Shown piece after piece: positions 1 through 6,068 of a stretch of 6,068 bases of DNA. The position numbers and the translations under genes were made by a program. Within the stretch, counting starts at the first letter, position 1. The number at the start of each line of letters is the position of its first letter. The notes below the pieces were generated by a model, which had not been told where the DNA came from, ran no database searches, and worked only from the letters and a program-made list of their open reading frames with translations. Source of the DNA: Chitinophagaceae bacterium. GTDB lineage: Bacteria > Bacteroidota > Bacteroidia > Chitinophagales > Chitinophagaceae. The stretch spans positions 1-6,068 of the forward strand of contig JALOMX010000140.1 of NCBI GenBank assembly GCA_025455245.1, given 5' to 3'.

Positions 1-971
1 CGGAAGGTTCAGGTTGTGCGAACGACCTGTCAAAAGAAATCATCAAACTAAAACGCGAAAAAATTGATGGGCTGATCCTTGATCTCAGGTACAATGGCGG
101 TGGCAGTTTGCAGGAAGCCATTGAAATAGCAGGCATTTTCATAGAAGCGGGTCCGATGACAATCATAAAAGGAGCAACCGGTGAAAGGGCCACTTTGAAA
201 GATCCGTCACGGGGCTCCATTTACGATGGTCCGCTGATGGTTTTAATCAATGGCCAAAGTGCATCGGCAAGCGAACTTGTAGCGGCTACCCTTCAGGATT
301 ATAAACGGGCGGTAATCATGGGAAGCCCCACATTCGGAAAGGCTACTATGCAAATAATGCTTCCGCTTGATACAAACATTATTGCTAAAAAAAGTGTGGA
401 TGAAAAAAAATACAATCCCGACAAGAAGTATGATGATTATGTAAAAGTTACCACCGGTAAACTATATCGTATCAGCGGAGAAACCAATCAACAGAAAGGG
501 GTAATTCCTGATATTGAACTGCCCGATGCATTTGCCCCCTTTGATTATACCGAACGAAGTCTTTCATTTTCATTGGCATCTGATACCATTGTTCACACAG
601 TTCCTTACAGCCCTATAACAGGGCGCTACCCTTCCGAAAAATTCCCATCGATTACAAAAGAGGTGAACAACGACTTCTTTTTTAGCAAACTCAACCAATG
701 GGTAAGCGAAATGAAAAAACGGAATGAAAACACCATGCTTCCATTGCAATGGGAAAAATATGCCGAATACCAGGCTTTTAACCTTACCCCCAATGCCGAC
801 AGCACTTTCAATCATGTAACTGTAAAGGCTGAAAATACAACCTACACCAACCGAATGCTGGAATTGGGAAACGAATGGGAAAAAGAAGCCAATCAATGGG
901 TACTTGAAGACCTGATAACGGATCCCTATATCCGCTCCGCATTTTACACAATGACGAAACTATTTTTTTAA
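1..971 (+). CDS. prc: Carboxy-terminal processing protease, Prc/Tsp class (peptidase S41), 5' end missing
   Basis: This is the last 322 residues of a periplasmic tail-specific protease, which degrades or trims proteins from their C-termini. The frame is open from base 3, so the true start lies before the window. The visible part opens in the S41 core with the strand GLILDLRYNGGG (residues 23-34), followed by NGQSASASE. The catalytic Ser is the middle Ser of SASAS (bases 264-266). The catalytic Lys in TFGK (339-341) lies exactly 25 residues later, as from Ser452 to Lys477 in E. coli Prc, and the conserved Gln follows four residues after it. YRISGETNQQKGVIPDI and DPYIRSAF near the end match the Prc C-terminal region, which separates it from the shorter CtpA type. 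The PDZ domain should lie upstream, outside the window. The stop is TAA. The next gene starts 18 bases on, suggesting one operon. The family call is firm; the symbol is by class resemblance. Confidence 0.93.
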   Translation, partial: EGSGCANDLSKEIIKLKREKIDGLILDLRYNGGGSLQEAIEIAGIFIEAGPMTIIKGATGERATLKDPSRGSIYDGPLMVLINGQSASASELVAATLQDYKRAVIMGSPTFGKATMQIMLPLDTNIIAKKSVDEKKYNPDKKYDDYVKVTTGKLYRISGETNQQKGVIPDIELPDAFAPFDYTERSLSFSLASDTIVHTVPYSPITGRYPSEKFPSITKEVNNDFFFSKLNQWVSEMKKRNENTMLPLQWEKYAEYQAFNLTPNADSTFNHVTVKAENTTYTNRMLELGNEWEKEANQWVLEDLITDPYIRSAFYTMTKLFF

Positions 972-989
972 AAAATCAACCACTTAATT

Positions 990-2033
990 ATGCAACCTAT
1001 CAAATGCTCCATTCTCTTATGTGCCCTCCTTTTTGCGGGAAACCTATTGTTTGCACAACCTGCCGAATCGGCTGTAACTCCGCTTGAAAAAATCAATGAA
1101 CAAATGAACCTGCTGAACAACAAGTACATTGCTTATGTAAGCGAGATGGCACATGGAAAAAAAATAAAGAAGGCAGAAAAAAAACATCAGGCATACATGG
1201 AACAAATCACCAATTTCAGGTATGCCCTTGCTGAAATACCTTATTATAAGGGAGATAAAAGCCTGCACGAAGGCACCAAGAGTTACCTGAAATTAGTAGA
1301 AACAATTCAAAAAGAAGATTATGGCAAAGTGGTAAACATGGAAGAAATAGCCGAGCAAAGCTACGATGCCATGGAGGCCTATATATTATTTAAAAAGAAG
1401 ATAGATGAAAAAATGGCTGATGCCGATAAAGAGTTTGACAAAATCCAAAAAGATTACTGCGACCGCAACAATATTCAATTGGTGGAAGGCCCTAAAACCG
1501 AGATGAGCGAAAAAATGAACGCCATTGGTACAGTGTCAGACTACTATGATGAAATGTACCTTATATTTTTTAAAGCATCCATACACGATGAGCAGATGGT
1601 GGAGGCCATGGAAGCCAAAAACCTTACTGCGCTTGAACAAATTAAAGGTTCGCTCTTAAAATACGCCGAAGAAGGGCTGGCTAAGCTTGATACGTTTCGT
1701 GCTTATAAAAATGATGGTTCACTCAGGCTATCATGCCGAAAGGCCATGGAGTTTTATAAAAAAGAAGCCTCCATGCTGGAAACGGTAACAGATTATTTTT
1801 TGAAGGTGGAAGACTTTGAAACCGTAAAAAAGAATTTTGAACGCAATCCAAAAGCAAAGTCCGATCAGAAGGAAATAGATAAGTATAACGCAGCAGTAAA
1901 GGAAATGAATAAGTCGCTCGAAAAATTTAACCAAACCATTCAAAGTATGAACAAGGGTCGGGCAGATGTTATCAATAACTGGAACGAAACAGGTAAGCGG
2001 TTTTTTGACACGCATATGCCTTATGGAAAATAA
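990..2033 (+). CDS. Secreted helical protein, probable LIC11966-family surface protein
   Basis: The product is 347 residues and its biochemical function is unknown. Residues 1-22 form a Sec signal peptide (hydrophobic core ILLCALLFAGNLLFA, cleavage probably after FA-22). There is no lipobox: Cys11 is preceded by SILL, so a soluble periplasmic or surface protein is more likely than a lipoprotein. The mature protein is very rich in Lys, Glu, Met and Ala and reads as a chain of amphipathic helices with no later membrane segment. AYVSEMAHGKKIKKAEK (about 48-64), the IPYYKGD turn and VVNMEEIAEQSYDAMEAY match my memory of the Bacteroidota family annotated as LIC11966 surface protein. That assignment is from recall. 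Residues 291-347 are a further charged helical tail. The ATG follows an AT-rich TTAATT rather than a Shine-Dalgarno site, as usual in this phylum. The 18-base gap from the protease gene suggests co-transcription, and a strong hairpin follows the stop. Confidence 0.8.
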   Translation: MQPIKCSILLCALLFAGNLLFAQPAESAVTPLEKINEQMNLLNNKYIAYVSEMAHGKKIKKAEKKHQAYMEQITNFRYALAEIPYYKGDKSLHEGTKSYLKLVETIQKEDYGKVVNMEEIAEQSYDAMEAYILFKKKIDEKMADADKEFDKIQKDYCDRNNIQLVEGPKTEMSEKMNAIGTVSDYYDEMYLIFFKASIHDEQMVEAMEAKNLTALEQIKGSLLKYAEEGLAKLDTFRAYKNDGSLRLSCRKAMEFYKKEASMLETVTDYFLKVEDFETVKKNFERNPKAKSDQKEIDKYNAAVKEMNKSLEKFNQTIQSMNKGRADVINNWNETGKRFFDTHMPYGK

Positions 2034-2081
2034 ACCAAGGTAGCGAAAAAGAATATCTTGTAATACCTGATTATTGAGGAC

Positions 2082-2133
2082 AAAAATTCGTAAGAATGCA
2101 AAGGAAGTAACCTTGTAATTCTTACGAATTTTT
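2082..2133. terminator. Bidirectional intrinsic terminator between convergent genes
   Basis: AAAAATTCGTAAGAAT (2082-2097) is repeated as its exact reverse complement at 2118-2133, giving a 16-bp perfect stem. The 20-base interior contains a second small stem, AAGG/CCTT (2101-2104 with 2111-2114), around AAGTAA. The outer A-run on one arm and T-run on the other give a U-tract whichever strand is transcribed. It lies 48 bases after the stop of the plus-strand gene and 58 bases after the stop of the minus-strand gene. It can therefore end both transcripts. The stem is AT-rich, which is common for terminators in this phylum. Confidence 0.85.
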
Positions 2134-2191
2134 ATTATTGGTTAACTAAAAGTTTATCCTTCAATTTCAGTTATTTCAAAAAAGTCTGCTT

Positions 2192-3247
2192 TTACTTCCT
2201 GTACAAACTACCATTCCCTGTTTGCATAAATGCCTCAAGCGATATTTCTTCCTGCTTGATAAAACCCTGTTGCGGCAAGGTTCCCCGGGCAACCATTTCC
2301 ACCACGGCAGCCACACTTGCAGCGGTGGTCCAACTGATGGCGCGCCAGGTTTTTCCCTTATGAACGATGGGGTGATATGCATTGAAAAACTCTTCCCTTG
2401 CGAGATGATCGCCCTGCCATCCTTCCACAGCGGCATAAACATACACCACATCTTCGGCAACGGGCGGCTTGGCTTCCGTCAATATTTTTTCAGTTAATAC
2501 ACGGTCATTCTTCATGCACAATTCATACAAAAAGAACCGCATCAGTTTGCAATGCCCCGGGTAACGTATGGTTTTATAATTCAATGTATCCACCTTGCCT
2601 TCCAGCGTTTCGCACATCGTGCCAAGTCCTCCGCTCGTGGTAAAGGCCTCCAACTCCTGACCTTCTATATTGATCACTTCAAGTCCGTCAAGCGATGGAA
2701 CCATTTTACGGACGCCGTTATGGATAGCTTCAGCATCGTTGATGTATTCATTAATGACACCGGCAGGTGACCATGTAAAGGAATATCCAAGCAGTCCGTT
2801 GGGGTACCGTGGTAATGCCCCCACCCGCAGTTCAACATCACGCAGTTTAGTAAACCTTTTATATAAATCAGCGCCTACAATGCCTATAAAACCCGGAGCA
2901 AGACCGCACTGCGGAGCCATTACCCCACGGCTCGTTTCGGCCATTTTACGGATAGCAGCAGTGGTTGACACATCTTCAGTTAGATCGAAATAGTGTATGC
3001 CTGATGCATGGGCCACTTCCGCAACCGCAAGGTTCAGGTTATAAGGAAGACAACTTACCACTGCATCTCTTCCTGATAGCATTTCATATAAAAACTGCCG
3101 GTCGGCCACATCACCTGTTGCAACGTCAAAAGGCAGATCGTTAGCAGGCTTTACCTTATCGATACCCTGAACCGAAAAAATTTCACTTAATAATGTCCCG
3201 ACCAATGAGCCAACCTTTCCCAGGCCAACAACTGTTACTGTACGCAT
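2192..3247 (-). CDS. Saccharopine dehydrogenase family oxidoreductase, L-lysine dehydrogenase-like
   Basis: This is a cytosolic 351-residue NAD(P)-dependent enzyme of the saccharopine dehydrogenase/lysine dehydrogenase superfamily. The Rossmann fingerprint VVGLGKVG occupies residues 6-13. GID (28-30) at the end of the second strand carries an Asp, which would favour NAD over NADP (inference). DAVVSCLPY (61-69) and CGLAPGFIGI (114-123) are typical of the NADP-binding domain. LEAFTTSGGLGTM (199-211) and YKTIRYPGH (224-232) are the substrate-domain motifs seen in saccharopine and L-lysine 6-dehydrogenases, and WTTAASVAAVVEM near the end is the usual closing helix. The length fits a stand-alone enzyme without a fused reductase. 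The frame stays open to 3313, but that extension precedes the Rossmann strand, so ATG 3247 is preferred. No lysine-pathway gene is nearby, so the substrate is unresolved: lysine, saccharopine or a related amino acid. The lactonase gene lies 194 bases upstream on the same strand; co-transcription is possible but not shown. Confidence 0.88.
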   Translation of the reverse strand: MRTVTVVGLGKVGSLVGTLLSEIFSVQGIDKVKPANDLPFDVATGDVADRQFLYEMLSGRDAVVSCLPYNLNLAVAEVAHASGIHYFDLTEDVSTTAAIRKMAETSRGVMAPQCGLAPGFIGIVGADLYKRFTKLRDVELRVGALPRYPNGLLGYSFTWSPAGVINEYINDAEAIHNGVRKMVPSLDGLEVINIEGQELEAFTTSGGLGTMCETLEGKVDTLNYKTIRYPGHCKLMRFFLYELCMKNDRVLTEKILTEAKPPVAEDVVYVYAAVEGWQGDHLAREEFFNAYHPIVHKGKTWRAISWTTAASVAAVVEMVARGTLPQQGFIKQEEISLEAFMQTGNGSLYRK

Positions 3248-3441
3248 GATGACAACATAAATTTTACTCCGTAAGGAGAACAATGAAAGAAAAAAAATGA
3301 ACGTTGAAAACAAAAAGATCAGGGCACATTGGCACAGGCGCTCCGTAAAAAGGCCATATAAGAAGCCAATATGTTAATTCTGAAGTTCATGTGATTGCAA
3401 GGCCTACAAATATAGGGGAAAATGACCTTTGCATGGATGCA

Positions 3442-4551
3442 TCATTGACCAAAAGCAAGACAAACCGGCGAAGGAAGTTTCAATTCTTCTCCTGTCGGGT
3501 TTAAAAGACCGGTAGAATTATCCCTGTGAAAAACAACGATATTATTACTGTTCTGATTGGCAACCAAAAGCCAGTTGCCCGAAGGATGAATGACAAAATT
3601 GCGCGGTGTTATACCACCGGTAGATTGTTGCCCCACACGGGTAAGTTTGCCATTGTTTTGACCGATGCTGAAAATGGTTACAGAATTGGCATCGGCGCGA
3701 TTACTTGCATACAAAAACCTGCCATCGGGGCTCACATGAATATCGGCGCTTCCGGGTTGGGTGCTGATGGTATCAGATTCAATGACCTGAATCCATGCTA
3801 TCCTTTTTTTACCAAAAATATGGACGCTTACCTTACCGCTCATTTCTTCCATTACATAAAAAACAGGTTTGGACGGATGAAACGCAATATGCCTTGGACC
3901 TGCACCCGGCGCCACTTTTATCTTCTTGGTCTTTAAGGTATCTAATGGCAAGGGCTTCTTGGTATTGATTTTATAACCGACGATTTCATCTGTTCCAAGA
4001 TCGGCAATTACTACGTGGTTTTGCCTGGGGCTGAATATAGCCTGATGTACATGCGGCTTTTCCTGCCTTCTTTTATCGGGCCCTGAACCTCTTCTTTGTA
4101 TTACTTGCACCGGCGGTTTCAATGTGCCCATTTTATCAATCGGCAACAAGGCAAGCGTACCTCCTGAATAATTTGCCACGGCAACATATTTACTCAGCGC
4201 ATCTATACTGATAAAACAAGGGTGATCTCCGCCGGATGATTGTGCATTAAGCAATTTAAGCTTGCCGGTTAAACTGTTATAGTCAAAAGAAAGTACGCTT
4301 CCGGGCTTGTCGGCTGCGGTTTCTGATACTGCGTACACATTGCGGCCATTGGGCGAAATACAGAGGTAAGATGGGTTACTCGCCGAAATGGAATCAAGCA
4401 GGACAATCCTGCCTGAAGCAGTGTCGAAATTTGCCGTGTAAATGCCATGACTCCCTGTTTGGGTATAGGTACCAATAACGAGCGGGGTAAACTGCTGTGC
4501 AAATACCTTAGAAAGACAAAACAACAAGGGAAGCAGAATGAATCGTAGCAT
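3442..4551 (-). CDS. Exported lactonase-family beta-propeller protein (PF10282, 6-phosphogluconolactonase/carboxymuconate cyclase-like)
   Basis: The product is 369 residues. It starts with a Sec signal peptide (MLRFILLPLLFCLSKVFA, cleavage likely after Ala18), and the rest reads as a seven-bladed propeller. Family motifs in order are IGTYTQTGSHGIY (26-38), NPSYLCISPNGRNVYAVSE (59-77), DHPCFISID then VAVANYSGG (109-131), KPHVHQAIFSP (165-175), GAGPRHIAFHP (216-226), ADIHVSPDGRFLYASNR (269-285), and PRNFVIHPSG with LLVANQNS near the end. The length is normal for the family. Homologues are often named 6-phosphogluconolactonase, but that reaction is cytosolic, so an exported protein probably acts on another lactone or sugar derivative (inference). 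The reading frame stays open upstream to 5106, but that extension is low-complexity sequence antisense to tonB. ATG 4551, directly before the signal peptide, is the convincing start. The gene is divergent from tonB and upstream of the dehydrogenase gene. Confidence 0.9.
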   Translation of the reverse strand: MLRFILLPLLFCLSKVFAQQFTPLVIGTYTQTGSHGIYTANFDTASGRIVLLDSISASNPSYLCISPNGRNVYAVSETAADKPGSVLSFDYNSLTGKLKLLNAQSSGGDHPCFISIDALSKYVAVANYSGGTLALLPIDKMGTLKPPVQVIQRRGSGPDKRRQEKPHVHQAIFSPRQNHVVIADLGTDEIVGYKINTKKPLPLDTLKTKKIKVAPGAGPRHIAFHPSKPVFYVMEEMSGKVSVHIFGKKRIAWIQVIESDTISTQPGSADIHVSPDGRFLYASNRADANSVTIFSIGQNNGKLTRVGQQSTGGITPRNFVIHPSGNWLLVANQNSNNIVVFHRDNSTGLLNPTGEELKLPSPVCLAFGQ

Positions 4552-4678
4552 TAAAGTGGTTTTGGGTAAAATTAGTGGTATGTAAGTTGTTGAATCCGTA
4601 CATCTTAACACACGGTGAAAAATATTTGCAAGTCTGCAACGTTTCAGCCAAGACAGGCAGTGTACATTTACAATTGTT
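4552..4678. promoter_or_regulatory. Divergent intergenic region between the lactonase gene and tonB
   Basis: These 127 bases separate two gene starts that point away from each other, so they must carry the promoters of both unless tonB is read from elsewhere. No perfect Bacteroidota -7 box (TAnnTTTG) with a well-spaced -33 TTTG is present. Near-matches are TACATTTA at 4663-4670 for tonB, and TAATTTTA on the minus strand at 4567-4574 for the lactonase. A short inverted repeat, TTGCA-AGTC-TGCAA (4626-4639), and the 8-base palindrome ACAATTGT (4670-4677), just before the tonB start, could be protein-binding sites but are short enough to be chance. The role is inferred from layout, not from a proven site. 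Confidence 0.4.
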
Positions 4679-5554
4679 ATGATGAGAATACAGGCAGCAT
4701 TTGAAAAGGAAAAAAACATGAAAGCAGCAGGATATACATTCCTGATACTTTCTGTTATTGTATTTCTGTTGCTGTTCATCAGCTGGAAAGCGCCGCTCCG
4801 CGATGAGGCCCTGCTCGACGAAGGAATTGAGGTTAATCTCGGCAACAGCGATTTTGGTCTTGGCGATATACCACCTATGGTACCCGGAGACCCGGCCCCT
4901 GAAGCAGGAGAGCCCATTGCATCGGCACCGCAAAGCAGCCCACCCCCACCCGAACCGGTTACAAGCGAAGACGACAACGATGAACCGGATGCGGTAACCG
5001 TTCCCCGCAAACCGGCTGAAACAAGTGCTAAACCCAAGCCGGTTACCAACCAGACGGTAAGCACCACCAAACCGAAGCCCCAACCTCCGGCACCCGCACC
5101 ACCCAAGCCGAAGGCAACTATGGGCAGCTACAGCGGGGGTCAGGGTACCGGTGGAAACAGTCAGGATGCATTTAACAATGTTCGCAATCAGGGAGTAGCC
5201 GGAGGGCAGGGCGATCAGGGTAAAGCCAATGGCAACATCAACAGCGATAATTACAAAGGCAATGGCGGCACCGGCAACAGCGGCGTAGCCATCACAAAAG
5301 GTTTATCAGGTCGCCGCATCGTAACCTTCCCGAGCTTCGAAGATGATTTTAATGAAAATGCCAAAATAGCCATGAACCTGAGGGTGGATGAGAACGGAAA
5401 AGTGATCAGTGCCGAATACACCGCTTCCGGCAGCACGAGCAGCAATGGCAAACTGAAGGATATTGCACGCAGGAAGGCCATGCAACTCAAGTTCAACCCC
5501 GGTGATGGTGAATCACTTGGAACGGTTGTTTTTAATTTCAGGCTAAAAGGATAA
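4679..5554 (+). CDS. tonB: TonB-family energy transducer, inner-membrane anchored
   Basis: The 291-residue protein would transmit proton-motive force from an ExbB/ExbD motor to TonB-dependent outer-membrane receptors. A short cytosolic N-terminus (about 1-17) precedes a single membrane helix (about 18-36, GYTFLILSVIVFLLLFISW). DEGIEVNLGNSD (47-58) follows, as in Bacteroidota homologues. Next come a Pro/Lys/Glu-rich periplasm-spanning linker (about 65-147, with the acidic patch EDDNDE at 97-102), a Gly/Asn/Gln-rich segment (149-203), and a TonB C-terminal domain (about 212-291: RRIVTFPSFED, NLRVDENGKVISAEY, VVFNFRLKG). ATG 4679 and ATG 4682 are adjacent and equally possible. ATG 4718 has AAGGA 8 bases upstream but would remove the charged N-terminus. 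The membrane helix contains no His, unlike E. coli TonB. No exbB or exbD is next to it, so it must use a motor encoded elsewhere. The symbol is by family; such genomes carry several tonB paralogues. Confidence 0.88.
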   Translation: MMRIQAAFEKEKNMKAAGYTFLILSVIVFLLLFISWKAPLRDEALLDEGIEVNLGNSDFGLGDIPPMVPGDPAPEAGEPIASAPQSSPPPPEPVTSEDDNDEPDAVTVPRKPAETSAKPKPVTNQTVSTTKPKPQPPAPAPPKPKATMGSYSGGQGTGGNSQDAFNNVRNQGVAGGQGDQGKANGNINSDNYKGNGGTGNSGVAITKGLSGRRIVTFPSFEDDFNENAKIAMNLRVDENGKVISAEYTASGSTSSNGKLKDIARRKAMQLKFNPGDGESLGTVVFNFRLKG

Positions 5555-5579
5555 TCCATATATTTACCTGAACCAGATT

Positions 5580-6047
5580 ATGTACTCTATGTCCCGAGTC
5601 ATTTTTTTCTTTCTGATGATGGTAACGTCAACTTATTCCTTCAGCCAGTCATGGGCATCTGAACCCGGAAAAAAATATATGAATGCCGGAGCATTTGGAA
5701 AACTTTTAGTTTATCCCGAACAACTGATTGGCCAAAAATCAGGATTTGTTGCAATTGCTGCTCAAAAAGAAGAAAGCGGAAAACTAAACCCAATCGTGTT
5801 GTACAGCAGCCATGATGACTTTTTGCATCTGTTTATTTCTGCGTTCGAAAAACATCCGTCTGAAACACATGATTTATTATCAAGATATAAAGAAGATGTA
5901 TTGATTTTTGAGTTCATAACATACACTTTAAATGGGCAACAAAAAATTTACAATGGCGAAAGGAGGCAGTTCTTTACAGAACTAAGCGCAGGCCGTAAAC
6001 AATTTTATTATACACTGGAATGCATGGAAAGAAGGTGTTACAGATAA
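5580..6047 (+). CDS. Small secreted protein, possible TonB C-terminal-like domain
   Basis: The frame encodes 155 residues. Residues 1-23 form a signal peptide (RVIFFFLMMVTSTYSFSQ); ATG 5589 (fourth codon) is an equally plausible start. I do not recognise the family by close likeness. Residues 45-92 nevertheless follow the layout of a TonB C-terminal domain: YP (45-46), a strand opening at Gly55, a turn at SGK (66-68), the strand PIVLYSS (71-77), then a helix to His92. The 12-residue distance from Gly55 to Gly67 is the usual one. The protein has no membrane anchor or Pro-rich linker, so it would be a free periplasmic protein. It begins 25 bases after tonB with no terminator between them, which suggests one operon; a weak -7-like TATATTTA lies at 5559-5566. 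The last residues (CMERRCYR) hold the only two Cys and look unnatural. A frameshift near 6012-6016 is possible, in which case the true gene runs past the window end. Confidence 0.6.
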   Translation: MYSMSRVIFFFLMMVTSTYSFSQSWASEPGKKYMNAGAFGKLLVYPEQLIGQKSGFVAIAAQKEESGKLNPIVLYSSHDDFLHLFISAFEKHPSETHDLLSRYKEDVLIFEFITYTLNGQQKIYNGERRQFFTELSAGRKQFYYTLECMERRCYR

Positions 6048-6068
6048 GAAGAATCTCAAAGTCCAATA

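Noticed and set aside
2176..2993. Several plus-strand and minus-strand frames of 70-107 codons overlapping the dehydrogenase gene.
   Set aside because: They are shadows of the well-supported dehydrogenase frame and show no recognisable domains or signal peptides.
3248..3313. Upstream extension of the dehydrogenase (MFSTFIFFLSLFSLRSKIYVVI) that resembles a signal peptide.
   Set aside because: It precedes the Rossmann strand of a cytosolic enzyme and arises from a T-rich leader. Family members start at the MRTVTVVGLG-type strand.
3407..3414. TATATTTG on the minus strand, an exact Bacteroidota -7 box upstream of the dehydrogenase gene.
   Set aside because: There is no TTTG at the expected distance upstream, and it would imply a leader of about 150 bases. 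An exact 8-base match to a degenerate motif in AT-rich DNA is weak alone.
3430..3442. TGCATGGATGCA and the palindrome GATGCATC at the end of the lactonase gene.
   Set aside because: The 2-base loop is too tight for a terminator hairpin, no T-run follows, and short palindromes occur by chance.
3526..3936. A plus-strand frame of 136 codons inside the lactonase gene.
   Set aside because: It is antisense to conserved propeller blades, begins at an unsupported ATG and resembles no family I know.
4626..4639. TTGCA-AGTC-TGCAA inverted repeat upstream of tonB as an operator.
   Set aside because: Five-base arms are too short to support an operator without a known regulator or conservation; noted only within the intergenic entry.
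4552..5106. A 185-residue N-terminal extension of the lactonase frame on the minus strand, and another minus-strand frame at 4508-5083.
   Set aside because: Both lie antisense to tonB and are low-complexity Gly/Ser/Ala/Leu or aromatic-rich sequence produced by its Pro/Lys-rich linker. The signal peptide at 4551 marks the true lactonase start.

Overview
The window looks like chromosomal DNA of a Bacteroidota bacterium, most likely from the Chitinophagaceae or a close relative. Three things point that way: a TonB of the type that follows its membrane anchor with a DEGIEVNLGNSD stretch, a secreted helical protein resembling the family called LIC11966, and AT-rich gene starts with almost no Shine-Dalgarno sequences. 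The taxonomic call rests on recognising these families from memory, not on a search.

There are six protein genes in three same-strand pairs (+ +, - -, + +). Positions 1-971 hold the C-terminal part of a tail-specific protease of the Prc/Tsp class, with its Ser-Lys catalytic dyad visible. Only 18 bases later (990-2033) comes a secreted, charged, helical protein that is probably co-transcribed with it. A perfect 16-bp inverted repeat at 2082-2133, with T-runs on both strands, closes this unit and also the one converging on it.

On the minus strand are a saccharopine-dehydrogenase-like oxidoreductase (2192-3247), closest in pattern to L-lysine dehydrogenases, and upstream of it an exported seven-bladed beta-propeller of the lactonase family (3442-4551). 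They are 194 bases apart and may be separate transcripts. A 127-base divergent region (4552-4678) separates the lactonase from a plus-strand pair: a TonB energy transducer (4679-5554) and, 25 bases later, a small secreted protein (5580-6047) whose middle has the spacing of a TonB C-terminal domain.

Most of the products act in the cell envelope: protease, secreted helical protein, exported propeller, TonB and the TonB-like protein. The dehydrogenase is the one cytosolic metabolic enzyme. There are no tRNA or rRNA genes, CRISPR arrays, insertion sequences or other signs of a mobile region. I see no clear undescribed multi-gene system. The points most worth checking are the TonB/TonB-like pair without exbB/exbD, the possible frameshift at the end of the last gene, and the protease/secreted-protein pair.
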